Source: Isoetes taiwanensis (taxonomy: Eukaryota > Streptophyta > Lycopodiopsida > Isoetales > Isoetaceae). Taken from it: 64,000 nt of DNA. The DNA is taken from positions 2,081,305 through 2,145,304 of the forward strand of contig JAJEKV010000062.1 in the NCBI GenBank assembly GCA_021234155.1. The letters run 5' to 3'. The notes beneath the pieces are model-generated. The model searched no databases. It was not told the origin of the DNA and saw only the letters and a program-made list of their open reading frames with translations. Shown one piece after another: positions 22,713 to 33,806 of this stretch (its first letter is position 1; each line of letters opens with the position of its first letter). The position numbers and the translations under genes were made by a program.

Positions 22713-24404
22713 AAAAAAAAAGGATAAAATCAATGGCTCAAATGGTGCACTCTAGATGTAATGCATTAGTACATCCATTTGAATACATCGCGAAATCATA
22801 GGAAAACCTTAGTGAAAAGCGCATAAAAACACAAAGAAAACCCCCCGTTATTATGTTACATATTCAAAAGTCAAGTTGATGTTGACATTGTCCCCCTCTG
22901 CTGGTGGCAGCCTCGCATTCCCCTCGCCCTACGGAAGGGATTAATTGCTCGACCACATAGGAACTCCCGCCCCGGCAGAAATTGGAGCCACGCCAAAGCG
23001 GGAATGGAGGCTACCAAGGCTCGATTGATGGGTTAACAAGGTTCACCGGGCCGGGCATGGCAAGGAGATGGAGTCCCCGCGATCCCATGTGCTCAAAAAG
23101 GCAAATCGGGTCGAAGAACCGTGATCACAAAAGCTTGAGACCCTCGCGATGTCGATGTGGAAGATGGCCTTGGCCTTTGCACACTTCGAAAGCAAGCAAA
23201 GAAAAGCCAAAGTGTGAGGTCGCCGACATGCGTCTTCTAGACTCGTGTTCATCACTCGACACCATGACACAAAAGAGAGGGAGCTGCCGCGAATGCAGCA
23301 GACGATGGTCACGCCGTTCTGCCGGGCCGAGGTAGAGGCAAACACCACCATGGCACGGGAGCACAGTCGCTCTTTGCGCATGCCTGCATAATGCCTTCCG
23401 ATCTTCGTAGTAAGATCGCAATGCCAAGCCCGCCCTCGACGCCTGTAGGCCGCTCGAGCACGCCCGCTACTCGAAAGCCCGGAGTTCCGTGGGTTGCGGG
23501 CAACCATCCACGCATTGCAGCGGGTCTCCCTACCGGGTTCATAGTCACCTGCCCCGCAGCGGGCGGGAGATGGCCAAGCAGCAAGGGAGCTCTGCAAGAG
23601 CCGTGCTCCCACTTCACGAGGCCGAACGCTGCTCGACCGCTATCCCGCCACGGCCTCCACGCCGGGCCCCACGCCCCGCGACCGCCCGCCTCCCGCCCAC
23701 TCCACGCCATCCCGCGCCCACACCCAGGCCACCCACGCCATCCACCACCACCACCCCCAAAGAGGACCCGGCCTTCGCCCACCTTGGACCCGCAGCCGCA
23801 GAACTCCGTGAGCGCCAGCGAGAGGGCCACAATAACGTAGTTCGAGGCATGCGGTAACAGCCAGGGGAGAGTCTGCGCCCACATCCAACACACATTCTCG
23901 ACGGATGACATTCCCGGGCGAGTTCACATTTTCGAGCAGCCCGGCATGGGGCTCAGCGCCCGCCGCGGACCGCATTCGCGATATTCCACGGTTGCGGATG
24001 CAATGCGTCCGTGATGCCATATTGCGCCGGGCGGATGTTGAAGGGGGACATCCCTCAGACGTGGACGGGACCTCACACCCGTGCAACGGGAGGCACGCAG
24101 AAGGAGGCTTGTCGGGTCGAGGCATTCGCCAGTGCCGCGGATTGGTTGGAGGGGATGCACATTTTCCCGGACGCTTACTTCTTGCGGACCGCGCACCCCA
24201 ACCCCGCATCGCTGCCCTTTTTACTTCTACTACCACGGCCCCCCTTCTCCTGCTCCCTACTCCTGCTCCCTCGCTCCACGCCCTCTCGGCCACATCTTGC
24301 CTCGCTCCATCTACTTCTCTCACTTTCGGCCTCTGCTTCCCCGCCTCCCATTTCCGTCAGCGCATACCATCCTCGGCCGACAAATAGGAATTGTGCCTCC
24401 CGTG

Positions 24405-24870
24405 GTCTCATGGAATTGTCGAGGCTTCCCTTGGCGAAGGGGGCAAATCTGAACTCCGTGGCGTAGGTATGGATCTCATCTTCCTCATGGAGACATGGGA
24501 GCATCTTTGGAGCGCAGGCTGCGATTTCTTAGGGTTACCAACATTTCTCGGTCTTCAATACATGCATAGGACAGCGGGGTCGGGGGTGGCTTGCTACTAC
24601 CGGACAACCTTAGCACGACCGGTTACCCTCCTCGAAGGAATGACGGACACAACGGTGCCAAGGTTCGTGTTCACATAATACCGGTGGCAACCCTCTTTTT
24701 CGGCGCTGTTATTTCCCCTCACCTTGAGCCGGCACCTTCTCGCCCAGCCACCCCGTCTGCGGATAGGATGGACCCGATATCGATCTATATGATGACATCT
24801 GGCGGCATCAACCGATTGGGTAGGGGTAGTCCTTCTTGGAAATTTCAATGCGCGGACAGAGGTAGAAGCG
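24405..24870 (+). pseudogene. LINE endonuclease domain of the GC-rich copy
   Basis: The start VVSWNCRGF is the N-terminal strand of LINE apurinic endonucleases (S-W-N-x-R-G). VGMDLIFLMETWEH carries the catalytic-Glu position (usually Q-E-T). GSGVACYYRTTL fits the 'G-G-V-A' strand. After a frameshift, ISIYDD-like and LGNFNAR-like words fit the later part (around 24,775-24,860). It nicks target DNA in living elements. Confidence 0.7.
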
Positions 24871-26109
24871 GCCCATGCGACTTGACCCCCTCGGCGGCGA
24901 TGTCATCGCGGCTTCGCCCATTGAGAAGTAGCACGGCCGCGCGGGTCGGATGGCCCGGCCAGGTCACTCGCTTTGGCGGACGCGTTGCTCTGCTATGTGG
25001 CATTTTTTGACTTGATAATTTGCAATGGCCTTTCACGGTGGCGATTCACCGCAAAGTGCACATGCAGGCGGGACAATGGGGGGAGGGTCTAGTGTGGTGG
25101 ACTATGTGCTTGTAGTTGCGCAAGATATGCATCTCATCCCATGCGTTTCGGGTGGGCACAAGCGGTCGGGATGAGGAGGTCGAATCTGGATCACCTCCCA
25201 CTTTATTTGGACCTGGTTTGGCGAAAGCGGAACCCCCACTATACCACCCCTCGCCCCTCGGTTGAGACTTCGATTATGAGCAGCCCGAAGGACTCGCCGA
25301 GATGCTCATGGGCGCCCTCCCATGAATTCCGAGACCTCCACACTAGAGCGGCGTGACAGACCGGTGACTTAAGCTATTACGGGATGCACGGCGGGCAGGT
25401 TCTTTAAGACTTCGCCGCCGCCCTTCGGGGTCAGCAACATTCCAGCGTAACGATGGTTTGATGCGGGAAAAAAGCATAACGGCGGCTCCGTCCCCATCGG
25501 GATCCGTGTACGCTTGCGAGCCACCACGATCTGCAGCGCCCATCCCAGAAGGACACAAAGCGGTACCTTGCTAAGCATCGTCGGGGGAGATGTTAGGCCT
25601 GCCGGACACTCATCCTCGAACCTTTTAGCCAGAGTGCTTGAAGGCCAGCCCGCCCTCAGGGACATCACACGAGGCGTGGGAGCAAGATTGCAAAGAGCTC
25701 TATGACCCGCCCGAGGGGGCCAGCGTGCGCCCATACCCCCACGGGATGGCCCCCCATTGGTTCTCGTGGGCCGAGGATGTTGAGGAGGGCACGCAACGGC
25801 TAGCTAATGGGAAGGCGGTGACCTCGATGGTATCTTGAGGCGAAGTTACTCAAGTGGGCGGCGGCCGCTTGTGCGGGTCCTCACTACCCCTGCTTCCAGC
25901 GAGCATTGCAGGAGGGTTTCCCCCGACAATGGACCACAAGCAGGGTTGTTCCCATTCACAAGGCGGGCGACCCACACTGTCCGGCCAATTCTTGGACGAT
26001 CATGGTCGATTCAAGATTTTGCCAAACTGTTGGTCGGCATTCTCGGCGGCGGTTGACCCGGCCCGGCGGCAGATGTCGCGAAAGGAAAGCCCTTACAGGC
26101 GGGGCTTTT

Positions 26110-26430
26110 CGACCCGCCACTCAACGATTGACCATATCTTTACGCTGCGGGCACTGATTGAAGACAGCCGGAATCATCGGCTGGACTTGTATTGCTGCTT
26201 TGTGGACTTCGCAAAGGCTTTTGATACGGTCCCCCGGGAAAAGCTGTGGGCTAGACTGCGTCAGCTGGGGCTCCCGGCTGCCTGTCGCGCCAATGCCATA
26301 TCTGAGTTGTATGAGAGTTGTTTTTGGCGGGATGCAGGTACGGGCCAAGCATTCACCAGTAGTATCGGGTCCGGCGGTTGCCCCCTCTCGCCAACACTTT
26401 TTGGCCTCTACATTGTCGATTAGAGCCCAG
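26110..26430 (+). pseudogene. LINE reverse transcriptase fingers/palm of the GC-rich copy
   Basis: The clean stretch reads TIDHIFTLRALIEDSRNHRL, then CCFVDFAKAFDTVPREKLWA (motif A with its Asp), then GSGGCPLSPTLFGLYI (motif B). Motif C, YADD in copy B, is here replaced by a YHGA-like stretch around 26,490-26,510 in another frame, so the catalytic aspartates are lost. Confidence 0.8.
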
Positions 26431-27756
26431 CTTCTGCGAGCATGGGGGATGGCATCACGGCTTTTGCACGGGTCATCCGCCGGCTCATCTATCACGGGGC
26501 GATGTTGGCTGTTGCCCACACCCCGAAGCTATGCGATCTCACGGATGCCCTAGACACATTTTGTCGGGCTCTGACATGCGGCGTCAATCGGCCAAGACGG
26601 GGTGGTTCTCATATCCTCTTCCGTCACCCCATGCCTCCTGCACTCACATATCGGGGGGCGGCGTGGGCGTCACGCCCACCTACAAGTACCTAGGGGTAGA
26701 GTTCCCCTACACCTCTCTGTGGGAGGCGTCTATATCCGCTTTAAGTGTGGCCAATTTGAAAGCTTTATGCCATGCAGAACAGGTCACCAGGCGAGCTATA
26801 TGATTGGGCCATCGGTCACATCCGTTGGGACCTTTGTCGAGCTGTCATACATCTTGAGAGATTAGAGGTTTGGGGGCGATCGTCTCTTTGGCGACACAGG
26901 AATGACTTGGGCGGTCACGAAGGCATTTTTAGCCTGCGGGCACTTGAGGTGAAACCTTGGTCCCCTATCCGGATACTGCTGCGCGAACTGGATTCTTGCT
27001 TACCGGGATGCCCTTGATAGACACATCGCCTATTTTCGAAAGTGGTTACTATGGGTGATGCTCGGCTCCCGCGACCCCTTACTTGTGGCCATGAGTCCAA
27101 ATGCGGCTTAGGGCCCCGTTGGGGGTAAGAGAGATCAGGTGGTTCGCCAGATGGAACGTGCGGGGAACGATATCGTCTGGTAGCGCGTGGCCGATCATGA
27201 CAGCCTGCGGGAGTACCTAGATGCTTGTTTCCTTGGCAAGCTCAAACCCCATTGCTCTAGAGCGGTCAAAATGGCCCATTACAAGGAGCACATCAACCCC
27301 CGTGTTAGCCCTGGCCTCTACTGCGTTCCCGGTGCTCCCCAAAAGCCTTGGACTCATTGCCTCCATTATGCGCACGGTGCCCACCATCTTCGCGATCGAG
27401 GCGGGCGGTGGATTGGGAGCCCGCCGGGCAGATGCTCTGTCGATCTTTGTCAAACGGGTGCCATTGAGGATGAGTCTCACACTTTCCAGTTGCCCAGCGT
27501 TCACCGAGATCCGGCAACACGCTCCCTTAGTACCTACGGACGTGCCCTTGCATTTGCTGATGAACACACCGCCCAAGATGCGTGCCACGAGGTTCATACA
27601 TCCGAGGTAGTTTTTCGCGAAGTCACCTTGCCCCCGCCGGGCTGTCCGTGACTAGGCACTACGGGTGGTGCATGGCCGTATATTGGCATGTTTTCGCATT
27701 TTATATGATTAGCACAGTTTTGTTTGTCGGCCGGTTGTCGCCCCGGTTTTTCCTCG

Positions 27757-27781
27757 AAAACCCCGGAAGGCGGGGGTTTTT
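27757..27781 (+). other. LINE 3' UTR hairpin of the GC-rich copy
   Basis: AAAACCCC, GGAAGGC and GGGGGTTTT form a stem-loop followed by T. It sits at the same distance before the 3' end as the hairpin of copy B, with different loop bases but a preserved stem. Confidence 0.6.
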
Positions 27782-27880
27782 AATCCGGCGATAATCCGCT
27801 TCTTTGCGTTTTGTATTGGGTCCCATAGACCGATTGGTCTCCGTGGACGATAAAAGTACCTTCCTTCCTTCCTTCCTCCT

Positions 27881-28526
27881 CAGTGGAAGCGTATGTGGTC
27901 CTGGGTCTGGAATAAATTGCTGCATCCCAAAGTTTCTACCTTATGGTGGCAACTCCTTCACAGATGTCTGCGAGTTAATGGTTCATAAGTTTTATCCCCG
28001 TATTTCAGTACTCTGCCCACTGTGTAAGCAGCAAGTTGAGAGTCTCGAGCACCGCCTCGTTTCTATGTGATCAAGTTCAACCAGTTTGGTCATGGTTACT
28101 ATCTCTCTTCCATCTGTCCTTGACTAGCCAGCAGGTGCTTCTCGCCATTTATCCTTCCACTTGGAACAGCTTGCGGCAACAGGCTTTCCACTTAGCTTCA
28201 GCTGGTTGTTGTGGTCTGTTTGGAAAAGAAGGTGGTTGTGTATCTTCAAAAACTTATCAATTAGTGTCGACCAACTTCTTCACGAGGTGCAAGACAGATT
28301 GATGAAGGTATACCTATGTTTTCAGCTTGCTCCTGAGAAAAAACGTTTGAATTTTGAGGAATATTTGGATATCTTATCTTATGCATAGACAGGTGGCTGC
28401 ACTTAGTGGATTATCTTTGTCCGCTGAGATTTTATTCCTGTCTCTGCATCTATGCGTGTACTTCTTCTAGAATATTGAATACGAGTTTGTCGTCCTTCAA
28501 CAAAAAAAAAAAAAAAAAAAAAAAAA
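27881..28526 (+). mobile_element. L1-type LINE 3' end with poly(A)
   Basis: The plus-strand translation begins WKRMWSWVWNKLLHPKVSTL and WWQLLHRCLRVN, then VLCPLCKQQVESLEH in another frame, which is the L1 zinc-binding domain after reverse transcriptase. The 3' UTR runs to an A26 tract at 28,501-28,526. The piece starts exactly where the (CCTT)n tail of the GC-rich LINE stops, so it is probably the continuation of the L1 cut at 18,826. Confidence 0.7.
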
Positions 28527-28559
28527 CAAGGTTCACAAGGCAAACAGACTTCCAATTCC

Positions 28560-29660
28560 ATATGCTGATCAGGCTCACTTATTGGAGCTTCCTTGCAGCC
28601 TCAATCAACTCAATCACATCTTCCTCACCTTCTTCTTGTTGCTTCTCATATTGCATCATTCTGGCAGTCCGGGTGCTTCCCGATTTGCCCATTATCCCTC
28701 TCTTTCCTCTGCTCTATAGCTGCAAGCATCTTAGCCTTCTAACTCTCTTTGCCTCATCTTTTGTTTTCTTCTCTCTCTCTCTTCTTTGCTTCCATTCTTT
28801 CCTCCTGTATTCTTTTCTTTTCAATCTGCTGCTATTCCTTAAGTCTCTCTGCTTCCTCGTATTTTCTCTCAAACTCTAATCTAGCATTTAAAATTTCTTC
28901 ATGGCTAACATAGAGCTTACCTTCTAAAGTTTCTGGCATTCTAGGCCTTCTTTTCTTTTTTTGCTATCTAGGATCTATTGCAGGACCTATTGCAACAAGT
29001 GAAGACTGATCTAGAGGTGGCTGCACTTCAACGTGAGGAGGTACTAAAGTGGCTATTGCAGCAACTGGAGGCTAACATGATGTAGACTGCCCTGCTATAG
29101 ATGCTAGCTGTTGTTCATCATGAGGAGCTACTGGAATGGACACTGGATGTTGTACATCTGCTATAAACTCATTAGAAGCTGCATTTGCTTGTGCATCCAA
29201 TAAATGAGCACCCTCATCAACAGTTTGACCCCTTCTTGAAGCATTCCTCTCAGTCTCCAATCTATCTGCAACTGGATCAGCAAATGGCTATCTTCTTGAA
29301 TCCATCATAAATATTGGCTAGAGTAATGCCATCTTTCAGTGATTTAAAAGTTATAGTTGCAAAATCTTCCTTGTTGGGCTCTACCAGATATTTATCATGC
29401 ATAAATTTAGCTCTATTATTCCTGAAACTCACCTTGAATGGTCTGAAGCAGGCCACGTTCAATGGTTGATGTTTGTGTGATGTATGGCGGGAAGCTGCAG
29501 AATATGAAGACCAATTGATTTGGCCTTCAAAATTGTAGCTGTAGTCACATGACTATCATAACCATCACATACAAGCAAATGTGGCCTTTCCAAGCTTACT
29601 CCACCAAGAATATTTTTGGCAAAATGATCTATCCAAGCTTCAAACAACTAATCAGTTAAC
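28560..29660 (-). pseudogene. pogo/jerky-type transposase, C-terminal half, copy 3
   Basis: The minus strand reads FEAWIDHFAKNILGGVSLER, then HLLVCDGYDSHVTTATI (second catalytic Asp), then a damaged LPAHTSH word, then ACFRPFKVSFRNNRAKFMHD and EPNKEDFATITFKSL. A long tail follows, with PETLEGKLYVSHEEILNAR and then a Glu/Lys/Arg-rich coiled coil (about 28,900-28,700). Stops separate the parts. This copy keeps the C-terminal tail that copy 2 lacks because a Helitron interrupts that one. The N-terminal half is not present. Confidence 0.8.
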
Positions 29661-30069
29661 CAAACCTTACCGCGAACGTCCTTTTCCTAAGGTCCCGATG
29701 ACAGACGGGCAGCTCCCCCACCTGTTGCATATACAACGGATCTATAAGCTTGATATGTTTCTGCACCATTGAGGGGTCCTCATCCACTGCCATAATTCCA
29801 GTTTGCCCCGTGAATGTGACTCCTGAAGGAACAATGAACTCTGTAATGACAAGCAAGAAATCTACAACTCCCAGAAACATAATCATGAGCACCATACATT
29901 TATCAGACCTCAGCGTTGAGAACATAGGAATGAACTGCACCAGCATCACCCATGTCGCCACCACGCCATTCGAAGTTATTAGACAACTGAAGATCTCTTT
30001 GAAGTCCTCTTTTGGACATCTTTCTCCATATCTCAATACCCCATCTCCTATAAGTATCATAAAGAACAA
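29656..30069 (-). pseudogene. Unidentified ORF (137 codons)
   Basis: Open minus-strand frame with ordinary protein composition (GVTFTGQTGIMAVDEDPSMV, then HIKLIDPLYMQQVGELPV). It abuts the pogo copy 3 fragment near 29,656. I recognise no domain. It may be another transposon exon. Confidence 0.3.
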
Positions 30070-30195
30070 GCCCTCCTCTTGCCCCTTGTCTAAGAAGTCA
30101 TGCGAATTGAAAACTAGCAGTGGTTAATCCCCTCACTGGTATGTATAAGCTCTTGCCTAAAGCTCCATCTTCCAGGCATTATTTTATTGCATGTA

Positions 30196-30224
30196 CTAGT
30201 AATGGTGCCCAGCGTTGCTGGGCA
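30196..30224 (-). other. Helitron 3' terminus
   Basis: The reverse complement holds a 7-bp stem with AAC loop, ACCATTACTAG and then T. A weaker hairpin of the same kind (GCCCAGCAACGGTGGGC) lies about 145 bases upstream, at 30,357-30,373. Confidence 0.85.
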
Positions 30225-30229
30225 TAAGT

Positions 30230-30430
30230 TGATTGTGTGTTTATCTCTGTAAGACTGTTGTGTGAACATAAGTTGATTGTGTGTTTATCTCTGTAAGACT
30301 GTTGTGTGAACGTCATGCTCTAACAAATATTGAACACGGTTTTGAATAGAAAAAGTGCCCACCGTTGCTGGGCTATCAGGCAGTTGTTATCCTGGGCTAT
30401 CAGGCAGTTGTTATCCTGACATTTATAGGA
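30230..30430. repeat. Short tandem duplications near the Helitron 3' end
   Basis: Two units of a 44-bp sequence with GTTGATTGTGTGTTTATCTC (30,228-30,310) and two units of CTATCAGGCAGTTGTTATCC (30,373-30,420). They are local duplications with no coding role. Confidence 0.85.
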
Positions 30431-30973
30431 TAGGCAATTGTTGTGGCTACGTCGTTGCTACGCTATAGGATTGGACTTAAATGGCTATAGCATTGCTACC
30501 CTATCGGATTACTTAAATTGCTATGTCACTATGTCATTGTTATGTTGTAGGATTTGGTACCATTGTGTATACTTGAATACTTTTAATGCACCTTGTGTAA
30601 TTCGAGTCGCAATAGAAATCCAAGTTGTTGTAGGGCAAAAGTTGGACTGCCAAAATGTATTTGATGAGCTCTAATATTAAAAATAGCATTTCTATACATC
30701 CATGGCAAAGACATCAAATCATATCAATGGCATAACGTTCATGCCACATCAGATTTAATAAAGCATTGCCAAGAGCACCTTGCAAGTAATTTAGGTAGTA
30801 CTAAAACGCTATTGATGAAAAAAAATCTAGCACAAATTTAATTGCAAATCTAGACAAATTGGTTTCTTTCTGCACTAAGTGGACCTACGAAAAGAAAATA
30901 GTAAATTGATTTATCATTCTTTATAGCAAAATACTGTCCTTACGAAGAAAAAAATCATGTTGTTTGAATAGAT

Positions 30974-31260
30974 TTGCCATTGCTCAAGAGAATGCAATTG
31001 CAAAGCTCACAAATCTGCCAACTGTTCTCTTATTCATCTTTGGCAGCTCGTGAGGTACTATTGCAGACCAACACGAACTATATTTTCAGGCTTTTAAGTA
31101 TCTATATCACTCTGGCTTATATGTCTATATTGATCCAATGCAAAGAGGTACCTGCCATAAGTATAAACCTTTCTAGAATATGGCTCTTACTGATAGAGCC
31201 ATTTGCACCCAGATCTAGAGCTTGTAACTGAGGATTCAAGGCTCTTGAGCTTCCGATGAT
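30974..31260 (-). pseudogene. Captured exon-like segment of Helitron A, unidentified
   Basis: On the minus strand ACCAG precedes a frame reading GIIGSSRALNPQLQALDLGA and continuing as NGSISKSHILERFILMAGTS, which looks like genuine coding sequence with a splice acceptor. The L-x2-L-x-L-x2-N spacing is faintly like a leucine-rich repeat. The opposite strand also has an 85-codon frame, conserved in the sibling Helitron with one change, but conservation there follows from recent duplication. The parent gene is unknown. Confidence 0.35.
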
Positions 31261-31729
31261 TCCATCTGGTAAATGCTGGTAAATGTCTTACAATCTGGTA
31301 AATGCCAAAAATAGAAAATATAATTTTGTGAATTTCATAGTCAAAATATAACATGGTATATGTAGCATAATAACAGGGGGTTTTCTTTGTGTTTTTGTAC
31401 GCTTTTCACAAAGGTTTTCTTAAGATTTCATGGCGTATTCGAATGGATGTACTAATGCGTACATCTAGAGTGCACCATTTCTTAGTCGTTGATTGAGCTT
31501 TTTTTTTTCAATGGTCCAACATCCAAGGGCTCACAACAAAAGCCCTCTTTTTATTTTAGGGGCTGAACATGCAAGCCTCGTGGATTGGAATGGCCGGACT
31601 TAAACGATCAGTGTTTCCAGGTTTCTAGAGGTAAAACAATCGTTTTGGGCCGAAATGTCTTTAGCGCTTGCAGAACAGCTTCTACTTTCCAATATGTAAA
31701 GACTAAAAGTCCAGTAGGGTTTAACAGTG

Positions 31730-32005
31730 ATGGCGCGACCTGTTCTTCGAGTCCGTCCCGCCGGATGGGGGCTTCCAACGGCCTGTCCAGATTGCTTGCC
31801 CCATGTCCCAGGCTTCCTGATTCCGGTGAGTTTTCAAATCGAAATAATGGCAGATGATCTTCCTGTGGTAGAATATGGATCACTAGCAGGCTTTGCGAAT
31901 GAAGCTGGCGGAGTAGAAGGATTCTTGATTAAGGAAGAGATTGCAGATCTCGATGCAGACCTAACAGAGACTGAGAAATCGGATTTGCAGGCTTATAAAG
32001 CGTAG
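31730..32005 (+). pseudogene. Two exon-like segments of unknown origin
   Basis: 31,730-31,817 reads MARPVLRVRPAGWGLPTACP onward and ends at a GTGAGT donor. 31,848-32,005 reads MADDLPVVEYGSLAGFANEA, continues as an acidic stretch (EEIADLDADLTETEK) and then stops. They precede the ABC1-kinase exons on the same strand but are not part of the kinase domain; an N-terminal region of the same gene or a second captured gene is possible. Confidence 0.3.
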
Positions 32006-32233
32006 CTTGTTCATGGCTTGCAGATGCCATTCTATATGAGATATGGATGAAGGAAAATGAGTCTGTTGTAAAACAAATATATTTTTCAGCGCTTCCATGG
32101 CCCGTAAATAAGGCCAAGTCCGTGTTATGTGGCTCTATATACTTCTGAAGATCCTTGAATTTGCAGGTAAATACCATATCTATGAGTATTGTTTCACATT
32201 TCAAGATCCATTCTCAAATTTTCTGCAACATAG

Positions 32234-32908
32234 GACATGCCTTTATAAAATGGGGTCAGTGGGCAGCGACTCGCCCTGATATTTTTCCACCCGACATATG
32301 TAAGCAACTTGCAAAGCTGCATTCTCAGGTGATTCTGTAATTTCAAAGTTCGTTTAGCTTAATTTGTCAGGTTCTTCATCTCAATATTGCTGAAATGCTT
32401 TATAGGCACCTGCACACAGCTTTCGACAAACAAAGAAAATAATTGAAAGGGCATTTAGGATGCCTATAGAGGATGTCTTTGAGGACTTTTCTGAGGAACC
32501 CATAGCATCTGGAAGCATTGCACAGGTATTGTTGCTCGTAATTGTTTTTACTCAAAATTGCTTTCTCTCGACAATTTAAGATAGCATTGGTACGTATTTA
32601 GCCTTGCAACTGTCAAAAGCAAATTTGCACCGTTTCTTTAAGTTGTATCCTTCAGTTGATGTAACTATACTCCATGGAATGTGAAGGTTCATAAGGCTGT
32701 TTTGAAGGAGCAAGGAGCTCGAAATCGGAAACCAGTTGTTGTTGCTGTCAAGGTGTGTGGTGGCATTACTGCAAACATTTTCTTAGGCAAATCGATTGAC
32801 ATTATGGGCACTATTTTGTATTCTCAGGTTCGCCACCCTTCTGTGAGAAGATGGGAGAAGAGAAGATGGGAGCGCGAATGTGTTTTAAATGAAGATTTTG
32901 CTAGATAA
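32234..32908 (+). pseudogene. ABC1 (ADCK/UbiB-type) atypical kinase, captured exons
   Basis: Four exons with proper splice sites can be read. 32,234-32,328 encodes GHAFIKWGQWAATRPDIFPP and on to KLHSQ, including the family-defining KxGQ motif. 32,406-32,525 encodes APAHSFRQTKKIIERAF and EDFSEEPIASGSIAQ. 32,687-32,752 encodes VHKAVL and VVVAVK with the beta-3 lysine. 32,828 onward encodes VRHPSV and then leaves the family. The rest of the kinase is absent, so it is a truncated capture that kept introns and therefore came from genomic DNA. Intact members act in plastids or mitochondria in prenyl-lipid metabolism. Confidence 0.85.
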
Positions 32909-32909
32909 T

Positions 32910-33806
32910 GCTAGATATAATGCTACTTTTAGCTTCCACAGTTGGAGACATTCTTCAAGGCAGCCTTCATGTGGAAGAGAGGCCCTCTTCTAGATCTCTG
33001 GACCAATTCCTATTGATAGCCAATTTGAATACTTTTGTTTTACAGGCCATCAGGCCTTTATAACAGAGGATTGCAGTCAGGTTCTTGTGTTCTCAATAAG
33101 AAATTAGGCATGGAAATTAACAGAAAGTAAATTAGGTGATTTGAAATGCAAACTTTGGGAGTTTGAATTGAGCAATATAAGCATGCTTTGGTTTCTTTCT
33201 TGCTGGTTACAGATCATGGAAGGATATCAAGCCTACAAGCTGGTATTATCTGCTTATCATGTGAAGCATTGACGTTCTTGGAATTGTTTTCTGATTGTTG
33301 GTGTGGAAATTTTTTACTGATGAGTAGTGCCCTCCTCCAAGTTTGTACCATACCAGCTGGCTACATGAAATTGAACTAATGTCTGCTACTCACGCCGAAC
33401 ATTTGATGTCCTTAGATTTGTCATTTGTGTGGAATTTTTTACGTTGCTGATGAATAGTTTTATCTAGATCAACAGGTCCGATAACATGTATGGCAGTGTT
33501 TACAGCCAAGATATATGTAACATCTGCTTATGTGGCTGCTACAATGGTTGCTTATGTGGCTGCTAGTGTTCAACTGCATGATTAACTGATCAAAATACCG
33601 TTAGAAGAAAGGGGAGCATAATGAGGAGCACTGATGCTTTCCTTCAGCACAACGATGCATAAATAGCAAATCACCATATTCTTACAGTTGTTTATTTTTT
33701 GGCACTTATGTACTTACATAAACAACCTCTATAGTGTATATTTCTTGGCACTTACACACTTACATAAACATAACTAGCCTATAAAGTTTACCTATGTTTG
33801 CTTTAG
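32910..33806. other. Non-coding cargo of the 2.7-kb insertion
   Basis: AT-rich sequence with no supported exon. Repeats of TTGGCACTTA-x-CACTTACATAAAC occur at 33,699-33,771. Confidence 0.4.

Larger units (their letters stand above)
19221..22861. mobile_element. TIR transposon carrying a cation/calcium exchanger pseudogene
   Basis: The two ends are inverted repeats of about 150 bp. The left end starts ATGTAGCATTATAACAGGGG and runs through TTCTAGAGTGCACC. The right end is the reverse complement, starting ATGTAACATAATAACGGGGG and reaching CATCTAGAGTGCACC. Between them lie a CCX exchanger pseudogene, a nested foldback element (21,011-21,893) and a four-unit subterminal tandem array. No transposase is present, so the element is non-autonomous. 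Target duplication could not be fixed by eye. The same terminus occurs at 31,350 and twice near 61.9-62.3 kb. Confidence 0.7.
22890..27880 (+). mobile_element. GC-rich LINE, near full length but degenerate
   Basis: A LINE of the same family as copy B, but strongly GC-rich in an AT-rich setting. Order on the plus strand: GC-rich 5' part that may hold ORF1 (22,980-24,390, no domain recognised), endonuclease (24,405-24,870, VVSWNCRGF to MDLIFLMETWEH and GLQYMHRTAGSGVACYYR), reverse transcriptase (about 26,110-26,430), KYLGVEFPYTSLWEA (26,680), and a C-terminal Cys knuckle region (27,430-27,540). The 3' UTR ends GACCGATTGGTCTCCGTGG and a (CCTT)n tail (27,859-27,879). Frameshifts are many. It is non-functional. 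Confidence 0.82.

Noticed and set aside
23043..24504. Long open frames on both strands in the GC-rich block
   Set aside because: High GC removes stop codons by chance; the frames conflict between strands and only the plus-strand endonuclease words make biological sense.
28406..28879. Plus-strand 157-codon Leu/Ser-rich frame
   Set aside because: It is the reverse of the charged coiled-coil tail of pogo copy 3, which is on the minus strand.
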